A stretch of DNA of 64,000 bases from Pseudomonas viridiflava (lineage in GTDB: Bacteria; Pseudomonadota; Gammaproteobacteria; Pseudomonadales; Pseudomonadaceae), in the NCBI GenBank assembly GCA_900596015.1, contig UVIF01000020.1, positions 1 to 64,000 on the forward strand. Reading direction: 5' to 3'. The position numbers and the translations under genes were made by a program. This document shows, one piece after another, positions 45,545-53,284 of this stretch. Position 1 is the stretch's first letter, and each line of letters opens with the position of its first letter. Under the pieces are notes generated by a model. That model saw nothing but the letters and a program-made list of their open reading frames with translations. It had not been told where the DNA came from and did no database searches.

Positions 45545-45573
45545 TATATCGGCTTTGGCAGGGGGACTGTCAA
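45545..45573 (-). promoter_or_regulatory. Probable sigma-70 promoter of the exopolysaccharide operon
   Basis: Minus strand: TTGACA (45568-45573), 17-bp spacer, GATATA (45545-45550). The -35 is perfect, the -10 is moderate. Transcription would start near 45538 and give a leader of about 290 nt with the ops-like site. The surrounding stretch 45530-45860 is more AT-rich than the genes and holds no supported gene. Confidence 0.55.
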
Positions 45574-45814
45574 TCGCTTTCGTCAAAAATAGTGCACTGG
45601 CTAGAATGTGTTCGTAAGAATTACTTAAACATATGATTTATATAGTAATTTATTTCTGGCGCTGGCATATTGCTGCTTAATTGCGGGTTTCTGACGTTTT
45701 CCGCACGCCAATCCGCTGCACGGCTCGCAAACCCGTACAGCGTCTGGGCTCAGCCGTTCTGCAAGCGCTGCCGAACCTCGAGATCCCTACAGAAGCCGAC
45801 TATTTAACGTCGTC

Positions 45815-45858
45815 AAAAAAAAACCACCATGGAGGTAGGAGCACCCCTATGATGGTTT
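45815..45858 (-). terminator. Rho-independent terminator after davBA
   Basis: Minus strand: AAACCATCAT (45849-45858) pairs with ATGGTGGTTT (45821-45830) around an 18-base loop, followed by a T run (complement of 45815-45822). It lies downstream of davA and upstream of the exopolysaccharide promoter, so it insulates the two same-strand units. Confidence 0.75.
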
Positions 45859-45910
45859 ATTGACATCACTGGCCAAACGCCATTTCTCCTACACAGACCA
45901 CCAGATCTCC

Positions 45911-45997
45911 GTAGGAGCGGCCAGTGGCCGCGAAAAAAACGCCGCGCCGTATCAGATACGCCCCGGTATGCCTTTCGCGGCCAATGACCGCTCTCGA
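45911..45997. repeat. REP pair downstream of davA
   Basis: TAGGAGCGGCCAGTGGCCGC (45912) faces GCCTTTCGCGGCCAATGACC (45970) across a 35-base linker, an inverted REP doublet. It sits between davA and its terminator. Confidence 0.85.
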
Positions 45998-46005
45998 GCG
46001 CTCAT

Positions 46006-46788
46006 TCAGTAAAGCTCTGGCCGCCTGTCGTTCAAATAGGTGAAGGCAGTGCGCGCCGATGCCAGCGAGGCTTTGTCCAATGTACCCACGATCAACGCTT
46101 CGTCACGGCTGGCCTTGGCAATCTGCTGCCCATCCGCCCCGGCAATGCTGCTCAACCCGCAGTACTCGAACGCCGCCTCCTTGCCGCAGTAGTTGGCATA
46201 CGCCACGTAACACTGGTTCTCGAACGCTCGGCTGCGCACTGTTACCTCGGCAATGAAACCGTAGGGCACCATGTTGGCCGTGGGCACCAGAATCAATTCG
46301 GCCCCGGCGGCCGCCAGCCGGCGGGCATTCTCCGGGAATTCCAGGTCGTAGCAGATCAACAGGCCCAGCTTCCAGCCATTGAACTCGAACAGCGCGGGCG
46401 CCTGGGCGCCTGCGCTGAACATGGCGCGATCGGCGTCGCCGAACAGGTGCGTCTTGCGGTAGTTGCCCAGGCGCGCACCGGTGCGGTCAATCAACTGCAC
46501 CGCGTTGTACACGTTGCCCTGCTCATCCAGTTCGGGGTAGCCGTACACAATGGCCAGGCCGAATTGTCGAGCGATCTGCGCGACCTGCTCGGCGTTGGCG
46601 CCGTCACTGGCCTGCGCCAGAGTGCGCGCCGCCTCCGCGCCGATGTTGTAACCGCTCAGGAACATCTCCGGCAGTACCAGCAGTTCGACTTCCCACTGTG
46701 CGGCCTCGCGGGCGCGCGCCTGCAGACGGGCAAGGTTGCCCTCGACGTCGAGCGGTTGGGACTGGCATTGGTACAAGGCTATGCGCAT
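46006..46788 (-). CDS. davA: 5-aminopentanamidase (delta-aminovaleramidase)
   Basis: 260-residue carbon-nitrogen hydrolase. Catalytic triad: Glu in LLVLPEMFLSG, Lys in NYRKTHLFG, Cys in LLICYDLEFPE. AGGAG precedes ATG 46788. DavA hydrolyses 5-aminopentanamide to 5-aminovalerate in L-lysine degradation. The assignment rests on the family plus the davB neighbour 55 bp upstream, which makes the substrate. Cytoplasmic. Confidence 0.9.
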   Translation of the reverse strand: MRIALYQCQSQPLDVEGNLARLQARAREAAQWEVELLVLPEMFLSGYNIGAEAARTLAQASDGANAEQVAQIARQFGLAIVYGYPELDEQGNVYNAVQLIDRTGARLGNYRKTHLFGDADRAMFSAGAQAPALFEFNGWKLGLLICYDLEFPENARRLAAAGAELILVPTANMVPYGFIAEVTVRSRAFENQCYVAYANYCGKEAAFEYCGLSSIAGADGQQIAKASRDEALIVGTLDKASLASARTAFTYLNDRRPELY

Positions 46789-46843
46789 GCGGGCTCCTGT
46801 TGTGATCAAGTCTGCTGATCAAGTGTGGCGATCAAGGGCACGG

Positions 46844-48526
46844 TCAATCCGACAGGGCAATGGGCCCCAGTTCGTCGAAAACATCCCCCGGCCCAGGGTT
46901 CTCCGGGTGAGTGTAGCCATCGAAGTGGGTCATGATGCCCCACACCGCATTCAGTGACGTCTGGACCGCGCCTTCGACCCAGGCAGGCGTCCACGACACG
47001 TCGTCACCGGCGATGAAGATACCGCGTTGTGCATCTGGCAGCGCGCTTTGCATAAAGTGCGCATACATGCGCTGGTTGTAACGGTAGTGACCCGGCAGGG
47101 CGCCCTTGAACGCACCGAGGAAGTAAGGATCCGCTTCCCACGACACGGTGATCGGATCGCCGATGATGCGCGCGGCGATATCGACTTTCGGATAGATCTT
47201 CTTCAACGCGTCCAGCGCCAGCTTGACGCGCTTCTCCACGGGGTGGGGCAGCATCTTCAAGGCATCGCTCATCCACGCATACGACAGGCAGATCACCCCT
47301 GGCTTGTCGTCGCCATGGTCGAACAGGTAGGTGCCGCGGGTCAGCCGGTCGGTGAGGGTCATGCTCATCAGGTCGCGGCCGGTCTCCGGGTCCTTGTCCT
47401 TCCAGAAGGGCCGGTCGACCATGACGAAGGTCTTCGAAGACTGCATGTAGCGGGTACGGTCCAACGCCATCCACATCTTCTGCGAGAACAGCGTCTCCTC
47501 GCATTCGATCTGGGTGGTCAGCAGCCAGCTCTGGCAGGTGGTCAGCACAGCGGCGTAGTGGCGGGTGTCGTCCCAGTGATCGGTCACCGCAAAGCGACCA
47601 TCGGCGGCGCGGGCGATCTTCTTCACCCCGCCGCGCGGCGCGCCCCGGTGCAGTGAAGCCAGGCTGGTGCCGGCCGGCCAGTAAGCACAGCGTTCGGGCG
47701 CATGCTTCCACAAGCCCAGCGGAACCTGCTCCACGCCGCCGATCACCAGGTGCTGATGATCGTCGCAGTTGGTCATCACCACGCGGAAGATTTCCAGCAT
47801 CGAGTTGGGAAAGTCCGAATCCCAGCCGCCGGTGCCGAAGCCTACCTGGCCAAACACCTCGCGGTGGTGGAATGACAACTGCGCAAAGGCCTTGGACGTG
47901 GCCACGAAATCATAGAAGGTGCGGTCGTCCCACAACGGCACCAGGGTGTTCCACAGTTCCTTGAGACGCGGCACGTCGCGATCACGTATCGCCTGCTGGA
48001 TATCACCGAAGCGTGCGCCTTCCTCCAGCGCATCGGCCCAGGCGTCGGCCACTTCCTGAAACAGCGCCGGCAGGTCGGCCAGGGTCTGGGCGTAGTAGGT
48101 CTCGCCCTCCAGATCGATCACGGTGCTGCCCGACGCCGGCGTCAGCGGGTTGGGAAAGGGCTTGGTCTTCAGGCCAAGCTTGTCGACGTAGTGGTAGAAC
48201 GCCGTGGACGAAACCGGAAAGCGCATCCCGCCCAGCTCGGCAACGATCTCCTCGGTGCCCTCGAACTTCTGCGAGCGCAGGCGCCCGCCCATTTTCGAGG
48301 CTTCATAGACCACTGGCCGCAGGCCCAGCTTCATCAGCTCGTAGGCCGCCACCAGCCCGGCGATACCGGCGCCGACAATGGCCACCTCGGCCCCATGGTG
48401 ATGCTCGGGAATCACGCCCAGCCCGGCCGGATGCTCAATCCAGTCGTCGAAAGCAAAGGGAAAGTCCGGGCCGAAAACGGTGACGGGCTTCTTGCCGTCG
48501 GCGGGGTGACGCGAAGTTGGGCTCAT
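46844..48526 (-). CDS. davB: L-lysine 2-monooxygenase
   Basis: 560 residues, the size of P. putida DavB. FAD-binding GxGxxG in AEVAIVGAGIAGLVAAYELM (46-65) and EASKMGGRLRSQKFEG; the C-terminal FAD motif is IFIAGDDVSWTPAWVEGAVQ. Member of the flavin amine oxidase/tryptophan 2-monooxygenase family that converts lysine and O2 to 5-aminopentanamide. Operon with davA. Tryptophan or other amino acid specificity cannot be excluded from sequence alone, but the davA pairing favours lysine. Confidence 0.9.
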   Translation of the reverse strand: MSPTSRHPADGKKPVTVFGPDFPFAFDDWIEHPAGLGVIPEHHHGAEVAIVGAGIAGLVAAYELMKLGLRPVVYEASKMGGRLRSQKFEGTEEIVAELGGMRFPVSSTAFYHYVDKLGLKTKPFPNPLTPASGSTVIDLEGETYYAQTLADLPALFQEVADAWADALEEGARFGDIQQAIRDRDVPRLKELWNTLVPLWDDRTFYDFVATSKAFAQLSFHHREVFGQVGFGTGGWDSDFPNSMLEIFRVVMTNCDDHQHLVIGGVEQVPLGLWKHAPERCAYWPAGTSLASLHRGAPRGGVKKIARAADGRFAVTDHWDDTRHYAAVLTTCQSWLLTTQIECEETLFSQKMWMALDRTRYMQSSKTFVMVDRPFWKDKDPETGRDLMSMTLTDRLTRGTYLFDHGDDKPGVICLSYAWMSDALKMLPHPVEKRVKLALDALKKIYPKVDIAARIIGDPITVSWEADPYFLGAFKGALPGHYRYNQRMYAHFMQSALPDAQRGIFIAGDDVSWTPAWVEGAVQTSLNAVWGIMTHFDGYTHPENPGPGDVFDELGPIALSD

Positions 48527-48671
48527 GGGGGGACCTTGGCTGAGGCTGAACGAAGAAAAGGCACGTTCATTCTAGGCAAGGGTGCTGCGGTAAATAAGAC
48601 GCAAAGTGTCGTCGATGTGACGTTTAATCGGTCGAATCGATGTGTCTATGCTGCATTGTGCCTGCTTGCGC

Positions 48672-49139
48672 TCAACCCCGGCGGTCCACCTTGTTGCTGA
48701 GAATGATCGAGGTCGTGGTTTTCTCCACCCCGTCGACGCTGCCGATCTGGTCCAGCAACTCATCAAGCTGTTCCGGTGAATCGGTGCGCAGCCAGGCCAC
48801 GTAATCGAACTCGCCACTGACGGCGCACAGTTGCTGCACCTGCGCCATGCCACTCAGGCGCCGTACCACTTCCTTGCCGGAGCGCGGCTGTACGGTGATG
48901 CCGACGTAGGCCTGCAGGCCGCCATTCAATGCGTGCTGGCCCAGCCGTACCCCGTAGCCGCTGATCACCCCGCAGCTTTCCAGCCGCGCCAGCCGTGCGG
49001 TGACCGTGGTACGTGCGATGCCCAGGCCGCGAGCGAGCATCGCCACGCTTTCGCGGGCATTGATCTGCAGGGCGGCGATCAGTTGGCGGTCTAGGGCATC
49101 CAGGGCAAACGAGTGGCGGTCGGACAAAACAGGCTCCAT
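48672..49139 (-). CDS. Lrp/AsnC-family transcriptional regulator
   Basis: 155 residues. N-terminal HTH: LDALDRQLIAALQINARESV, then the recognition region RTTVTARLARLESCGVISGY. C-terminal RAM effector domain with VRRLSGMAQVQQLCAVSGEF and DYVAWLRT. It lies 145 bp upstream of davB on the same strand and is a candidate lysine-responsive regulator of davBA (inference). Confidence 0.9.
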   Translation of the reverse strand: MEPVLSDRHSFALDALDRQLIAALQINARESVAMLARGLGIARTTVTARLARLESCGVISGYGVRLGQHALNGGLQAYVGITVQPRSGKEVVRRLSGMAQVQQLCAVSGEFDYVAWLRTDSPEQLDELLDQIGSVDGVEKTTTSIILSNKVDRRG

Positions 49140-49486
49140 CAGCGAGTGGGCGAGCGTCGATTAGGCCATTGATCGGCGCCGTGCTCAAAGCAATGTTGCC
49201 AGCCACGCTTTTTCAAATCACGCAGAGCCTTTTGTTCAGCACCCTGCAGTTGAACGGAAAGTTTGACGCGACTTGTTGAAAGTGCAGTCGAACTTGCTGT
49301 TTCTGGCGTCAGGCGAGCGGCAGTCTGAGTGCAATGGATTGATTAAATTGAAGTGGAAAAACTATCAATCCCTCTATAGTTCGCCACGCGATAGTTCACC
49401 CACCGATGCTGTTTCCATTCAGGCCTTTACTGAACAACCCGCTGCTCGCGGCCCCCTACAGAGCAAGGAACAGGAGAACAAGGAAC
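49140..49486 (+). other. Divergent intergenic region, no gene
   Basis: About 350 bp between the Lrp-type gene (leftward) and the membrane protein gene (rightward). It is AT-richer near 49330-49390 (GATTGATTAAATTGAAGTGG then CTATAGT), which probably holds promoters, but no clean -35/-10 pair can be assigned. Short open frames here lack ribosome sites. Confidence 0.4.
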
Positions 49487-50920
49487 ATGAGTTCAACCCG
49501 TGGCACGCACCTGCCGACCGTCGTGGCCGGCTTGATGCTGGCGTGCGCCGTGATCGCCAGCTTCCTGGCCGCCAGCGGTCCAGTGCAATGGATGGACAAT
49601 GGCCTGATGCTGGCCGACGCCGCCCAAGGCCCGTTCTTCAGCGAGTCCCTGGGACCGGTGAGTCACCCGCTCTACGCGCTCGTCGCTCGTGTCATCCACG
49701 CGCTGCTGGGCATGCACCTGCTCAGCCTGCTCAACGCCATCCTGTTGCTGCCACTGGCCGTGGTCGTCCACGGCCTGGCGGTCAGTGTCGGCACCCCACG
49801 CCACCTGGCGCTGCTGGCGGCAACCGCCACCGTGCTGGCCCACGCGGTGTTCTGGGCCTCCACCAAGGCCGAACCCTACGTGCTGCATGCCGTGCTGATC
49901 ATCGGCGCCTACTGGCTGTGCTTCGCACCGGCGCGACTCGGTGCCACCGGGCGCCTGCTGGCCATCGGTGCGCTCAGCGGCCTTGCCCTGGCGATTCACC
50001 CCCTGACACTGGTGGTGCTGCTGCCGTTGTATGTGCAGTTGGCCGTGCAACACAGGCTGCGCCTGCTACTGGTGCTGCCCGGCATCGCCCTGGGTTTTGC
50101 ACCGGCCTGGCCTGCCGTGATCAGCGACCTGGGCACTGGCATGAGCCTGTTCGACATCACCCGCCGTTACCTGGCAGGCCCCGACCAACTGGCGATCATC
50201 GCCGGCGGCCGCAACGACACGCTCTGGCGTTTCGACGACATGTGGCACGAGAAAAACGCCGTGGTGCTGCTGGCGCTGTCGCTGATCGGCCCGCAAATCA
50301 TCGGCCTCATCCTGTGGCCGAAAACCCGCGCGCTGCAGGTGCTCTGGGCAGCGCTGCTGCTCAACTTCCTGTTCGCCGTGTCCTACGGCGTATTTGACCG
50401 CTTCACCCTGTTCCTGCCGGGCATCGCCCTGGCCAGCATCCTCGGCGTGGTCCACCTGGCCAGATACCTGCCTGGCGGCCGAGTCGGCACTGCCGTCGTC
50501 TACCTGTCGGTATTGGCGGGGCCGGTCGCCATGCTGTCGATGTGGGGGCTGTACGCCAACGGCTGGGTCAAGCTGCCGACTCACACCGAAGCCCTGCCGT
50601 TTCGCAACGACATCCGCTACTACCTGGTGCCCTACCTGCAAGACCGCTCCGCGCACCAATTCGCCCGCACCTACGAAACCCTGGTGCCGCCCGGCGCCCT
50701 GGTCGTCGCCGACACCACCCCACTGGGCGCCCTGCGCTCCGCCCAAGCCAACGGCGCACTGCGCGGCCGCATCCTGCAAGGCTGCGAACAGAGCACCAAT
50801 ATTCCGCCCTACCTGAACGGCGCCGGCGCCTTCCTGCCGCGCACCAGCTTCTGCGGCAACATTGGCGAGCGGTTCACGTTGCAGGAAAATTTGCTGGGGT
50901 TTCGTTTACAGGCCAAGTGA
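49487..50920 (+). CDS. Multi-spanning membrane protein, GT-C/DUF2723-like
   Basis: 477 residues from ATG 49487 (AAGGA upstream; an earlier ATG at 49406 lacks one). About 10-12 membrane spans. After the first span comes WMDNGLMLADAAQGPFFSES then LGPVSHPLYALV, resembling the acidic first loop and HPxxY of DUF2723/GT-C transferases that use polyprenyl-phosphate sugars. The soluble C-terminus has four cysteines in CEQSTNIPPYLNG...CGNIG. Possible protein or lipid glycosyltransferase; function unknown. Confidence 0.68.
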   Translation: MSSTRGTHLPTVVAGLMLACAVIASFLAASGPVQWMDNGLMLADAAQGPFFSESLGPVSHPLYALVARVIHALLGMHLLSLLNAILLLPLAVVVHGLAVSVGTPRHLALLAATATVLAHAVFWASTKAEPYVLHAVLIIGAYWLCFAPARLGATGRLLAIGALSGLALAIHPLTLVVLLPLYVQLAVQHRLRLLLVLPGIALGFAPAWPAVISDLGTGMSLFDITRRYLAGPDQLAIIAGGRNDTLWRFDDMWHEKNAVVLLALSLIGPQIIGLILWPKTRALQVLWAALLLNFLFAVSYGVFDRFTLFLPGIALASILGVVHLARYLPGGRVGTAVVYLSVLAGPVAMLSMWGLYANGWVKLPTHTEALPFRNDIRYYLVPYLQDRSAHQFARTYETLVPPGALVVADTTPLGALRSAQANGALRGRILQGCEQSTNIPPYLNGAGAFLPRTSFCGNIGERFTLQENLLGFRLQAK

Positions 50921-50988
50921 GGGTTTCCAGCGAGGAGCCTAAAGGCTGCACTTTGTGTCAGTCGAAGCTTTATCTTCGTGAGGGTTAG

Positions 50989-51024
50989 GTATACGTTACA
51001 TTGACCTCACTTTGTCACGTATAC
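50989..51024 (+). promoter_or_regulatory. Inverted operator-like repeat before the HipB-like gene
   Basis: GTATACGT (50989-50996) and ACGTATAC (51017-51024) form an inverted repeat with a 20-bp spacer; each arm contains the palindrome GTATAC. The pair lies just upstream of the start at 51030 and brackets a TTGACC, so it probably serves autorepression by the encoded HTH protein. Confidence 0.6.
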
Positions 51025-51029
51025 AGAAC

Positions 51030-51287
51030 ATGGATTACGAGCTTATTGCCACCCGTCTGGGCGCGCAAATCCGGCAACGCCGCCTCAATCGTGGCATGAC
51101 TCAAGCCCGGCTTGCCGCATTAGCTTTTGTCACAAGGCAGAAGGTCATCGCGATCGAGAAGGGCGATCTCTCGGTCGGCATGACCGCCTATGCACGCGTG
51201 CTCGCTGCGCTGAATTGCGAGATGAAGGTCATACCTGCCGTGCTGCCCACGCTGGACGAAATACATGAGGTATTTGAAGGATACTGA
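51030..51287 (+). CDS. HipB-like XRE-family regulator (solo antitoxin-like)
   Basis: 85 residues from ATG 51030; a TTG at 51012 is in frame but falls inside the operator. HTH_3 domain: IATRLGAQIRQRRLNRGMTQ, ARLAALAFVTRQKVIAIEKG. Tail LNCEMKVIPAVLPTLDEIHE as in HipB-like antitoxins. No HipA-like or other toxin gene follows; the next gene is convergent. Likely an autoregulated orphan. Confidence 0.8.
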   Translation: MDYELIATRLGAQIRQRRLNRGMTQARLAALAFVTRQKVIAIEKGDLSVGMTAYARVLAALNCEMKVIPAVLPTLDEIHEVFEGY

Positions 51288-51327
51288 GCATGCCGCAGGT
51301 TGTGGCTGCTCAAGGTGGATCAGCTCA

Positions 51328-52098
51328 CTACAAGCTCTGAACAATCCGACACTTGGGAAAAGCTGAACACCCCCAAAATTGCTGCCCGGCATTGGCTCCC
51401 GTTTTCCGCGTGCGGATGACCAGCGCATTGCCACACTTCGGGCAACAACGTTCAGCGCTTGGATCACTGCGACGCTTGAGTTGTTGCACGTGTTCGCGAT
51501 GAGTTGCAATACTCGGTGCCAGACGCCCGGCCTTCAGTGCTTGCAACATGTCATCGACTTCCGCCTCGCTGAACACCACCTGCCGAAACGACTTGATATA
51601 GCGGATGAAACCGATGCCTCGAGTCACATTGGCCGGCATCTCGGTCTTGAACGTACTGCCCCCAACGAACGTGATCACCGAATGCAAGTGGGCAGGGCTC
51701 ACCCCCAAAGTGACTTCCAGCGCCTTCAGATGTTTGTAGTTCTGCCGAAGAGGGTTCTGGAATTTGAAGCTGCGCCTGGGAAACTTCTGCGTCCACTGCG
51801 CCTGTTGTTCAGTGCCGAAAATCCAGCCGCTCATGTTCTTCGTTTCCAGCACGAAAATGCCATGGACCGAGAGAAACACGTGATCGATCTGCGTCGTGCC
51901 GTCAGGCGTATTCAGGGTGACGTTATGCAGGCGGCGATAGGTGTGTTGGTCCAGTTGCCAGTGTGCGAATAGGCGTATCAGCAGCTCACCGATATGACCC
52001 TTGGCCCACGGCGATTTGAACAGCGTGATGAGGAGCAGGAGCGGAAGCGCCCAGCTCAGCATGCCCCAGAGCTGGGCGATGACAGGTGTGAAGTCCAT
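51328..52098 (-). CDS. NERD-domain protein with membrane anchor and zinc ribbon
   Basis: 256 residues. N-terminal hydrophobic segment (about 10-27), then the nuclease-related NERD domain: KGHIGELLIRLFAHWQ, TTQIDHVFLSVHGIFVLETK (the D...E-x-K catalytic signature) and QNPLRQNYKHLKALE. The C-terminal topoisomerase-type zinc finger has CCPKCGNALVIRTRK and FWGCSAFPKC. Probably a membrane-tethered nuclease or DNA-processing protein; role unknown. Confidence 0.85.
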   Translation of the reverse strand: MDFTPVIAQLWGMLSWALPLLLLITLFKSPWAKGHIGELLIRLFAHWQLDQHTYRRLHNVTLNTPDGTTQIDHVFLSVHGIFVLETKNMSGWIFGTEQQAQWTQKFPRRSFKFQNPLRQNYKHLKALEVTLGVSPAHLHSVITFVGGSTFKTEMPANVTRGIGFIRYIKSFRQVVFSEAEVDDMLQALKAGRLAPSIATHREHVQQLKRRSDPSAERCCPKCGNALVIRTRKTGANAGQQFWGCSAFPKCRIVQSL

Positions 52099-52139
52099 TT
52101 CTCAACCTTGATGACAGTACCAACGCCAGCATAGCTGGA

Positions 52140-52955
52140 TTATTTCTGCGTTCGCGAGCTACTGGCCGTGGCTGACGCTTCGGAGCCGGTTGCCGTCATG
52201 AAGTACGCCACATGATAGGCCAGCCCGACGAAGATCGCGCCTCCCACGGCATTACCCAAGAATACTGGAGCGAAGTTATCGCCGAACTGCGCCCAACTCA
52301 AGGCCCCGGCAAAGATCGCCGCCGGTATGACGAACATGTTGGCAACAACGTGCTGGAAGCCGATCGCCACGAAGGCCATCACCGGAAACCACATGCCAAC
52401 CACCTTGCCGACCACATCCTTGCTCGCGTAGCTGAGCCACACCGCCAGACACACCAACCAATTGCAGCCAATGCCGGAAATGAATGCTTGTTCGAAACTG
52501 GCCGACACCTTGGCATTGGCGATGGCCACGGTCTTGGCCATGAACGCACCTTCAGTCAAACCCACCAGATGCCCAAAGAAATAGGCGACAAACAGCGCGC
52601 CGATCAGGTTGGCCACGGTCACCAACAGCCAGTTGCGCATCAGTTGACCCAGACCAATACGCCCAGCGAACAGCGCCATGGGCAGGCTCATCATGTTGCC
52701 GGTCAGCAACTCGCCCCCGGCCAGTACCACCAGAATCAGCCCGATGGGAAACACCACGGCGCCCAGCAGGTTACCCAGTGAAGCCCAATCCTTGGGGATC
52801 ATGGCGCTCACATGAATGTCGAGAAGAAATCCGAAAGCGATGAACGCGCCTGCCAGAAATCCCAGGATCATCAGCGACGAGGTGTTCAGGTGGGCCTTCT
52901 TGACACCGCTTTCGACGGCAATTTCGGCTATTTGCTGCGGGGTATTCAAAGACAT
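52140..52955 (-). CDS. Formate/nitrite transporter (FNT) family channel
   Basis: 271 residues, six membrane spans. FNT signatures: LAGGELLTGNMMSLPMALFA, SGIGCNWLVCLAVWLSYASK and AIGFQHVVANMFVIP, with the central-pore histidine in FQHVVANM. Pentameric channel for formate, nitrite or related monocarboxylate anions. No formate or nitrite metabolism genes adjoin, so the substrate is open. The 238 bp upstream contain its promoter and the tRNA terminator. Confidence 0.92.
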   Translation of the reverse strand: MSLNTPQQIAEIAVESGVKKAHLNTSSLMILGFLAGAFIAFGFLLDIHVSAMIPKDWASLGNLLGAVVFPIGLILVVLAGGELLTGNMMSLPMALFAGRIGLGQLMRNWLLVTVANLIGALFVAYFFGHLVGLTEGAFMAKTVAIANAKVSASFEQAFISGIGCNWLVCLAVWLSYASKDVVGKVVGMWFPVMAFVAIGFQHVVANMFVIPAAIFAGALSWAQFGDNFAPVFLGNAVGGAIFVGLAYHVAYFMTATGSEASATASSSRTQK

Positions 52956-53159
52956 TAGAGGCTCGTGCGTAATCGTTGACTGAGCATGCGGATAAGCTCA
53001 GGCGGTGCGCGCATCTGTCGCACCGGTCGGGTACGTTACGGAGCGGGGCGGGAAATGGCCAATCGGCTGTTTTGATGGGGTGATTGAGGGAGTTGATGGG
53101 TCCCAAAAATGCGTGCCTCTGGACTACCGGGCGGAGTCCGTGATGAACCCTTTCAAAAA

Positions 53160-53185
53160 CAAAAAAGCCGCGCAAAGCGCGGCTC
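53160..53185 (-). terminator. Terminator of the tRNA gene
   Basis: Minus strand: AGCCGCGC TTT GCGCGGCT followed by six T (complement of 53161-53166). A perfect 8-bp stem with a T run, nine bases after the tRNA 3' end. Confidence 0.9.
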
Positions 53186-53193
53186 TCGAATCT

Positions 53194-53270
<77 letters not shown>

Positions 53271-53284
53271 CAGAAGGCCGCCGA

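Noticed and set aside
45304..45863. Small plus-strand open frames in the region before the exopolysaccharide operon
   Set aside because: No ribosome sites or recognisable protein, and they overlap the promoter, ops-like site and terminator of minus-strand units.
46844..48526. Tryptophan 2-monooxygenase (IaaM) as the function of the amine oxidase
   Set aside because: Length of 560 and the adjacent 5-aminopentanamidase-type gene fit lysine 2-monooxygenase better; no IaaH-type amidase is present.
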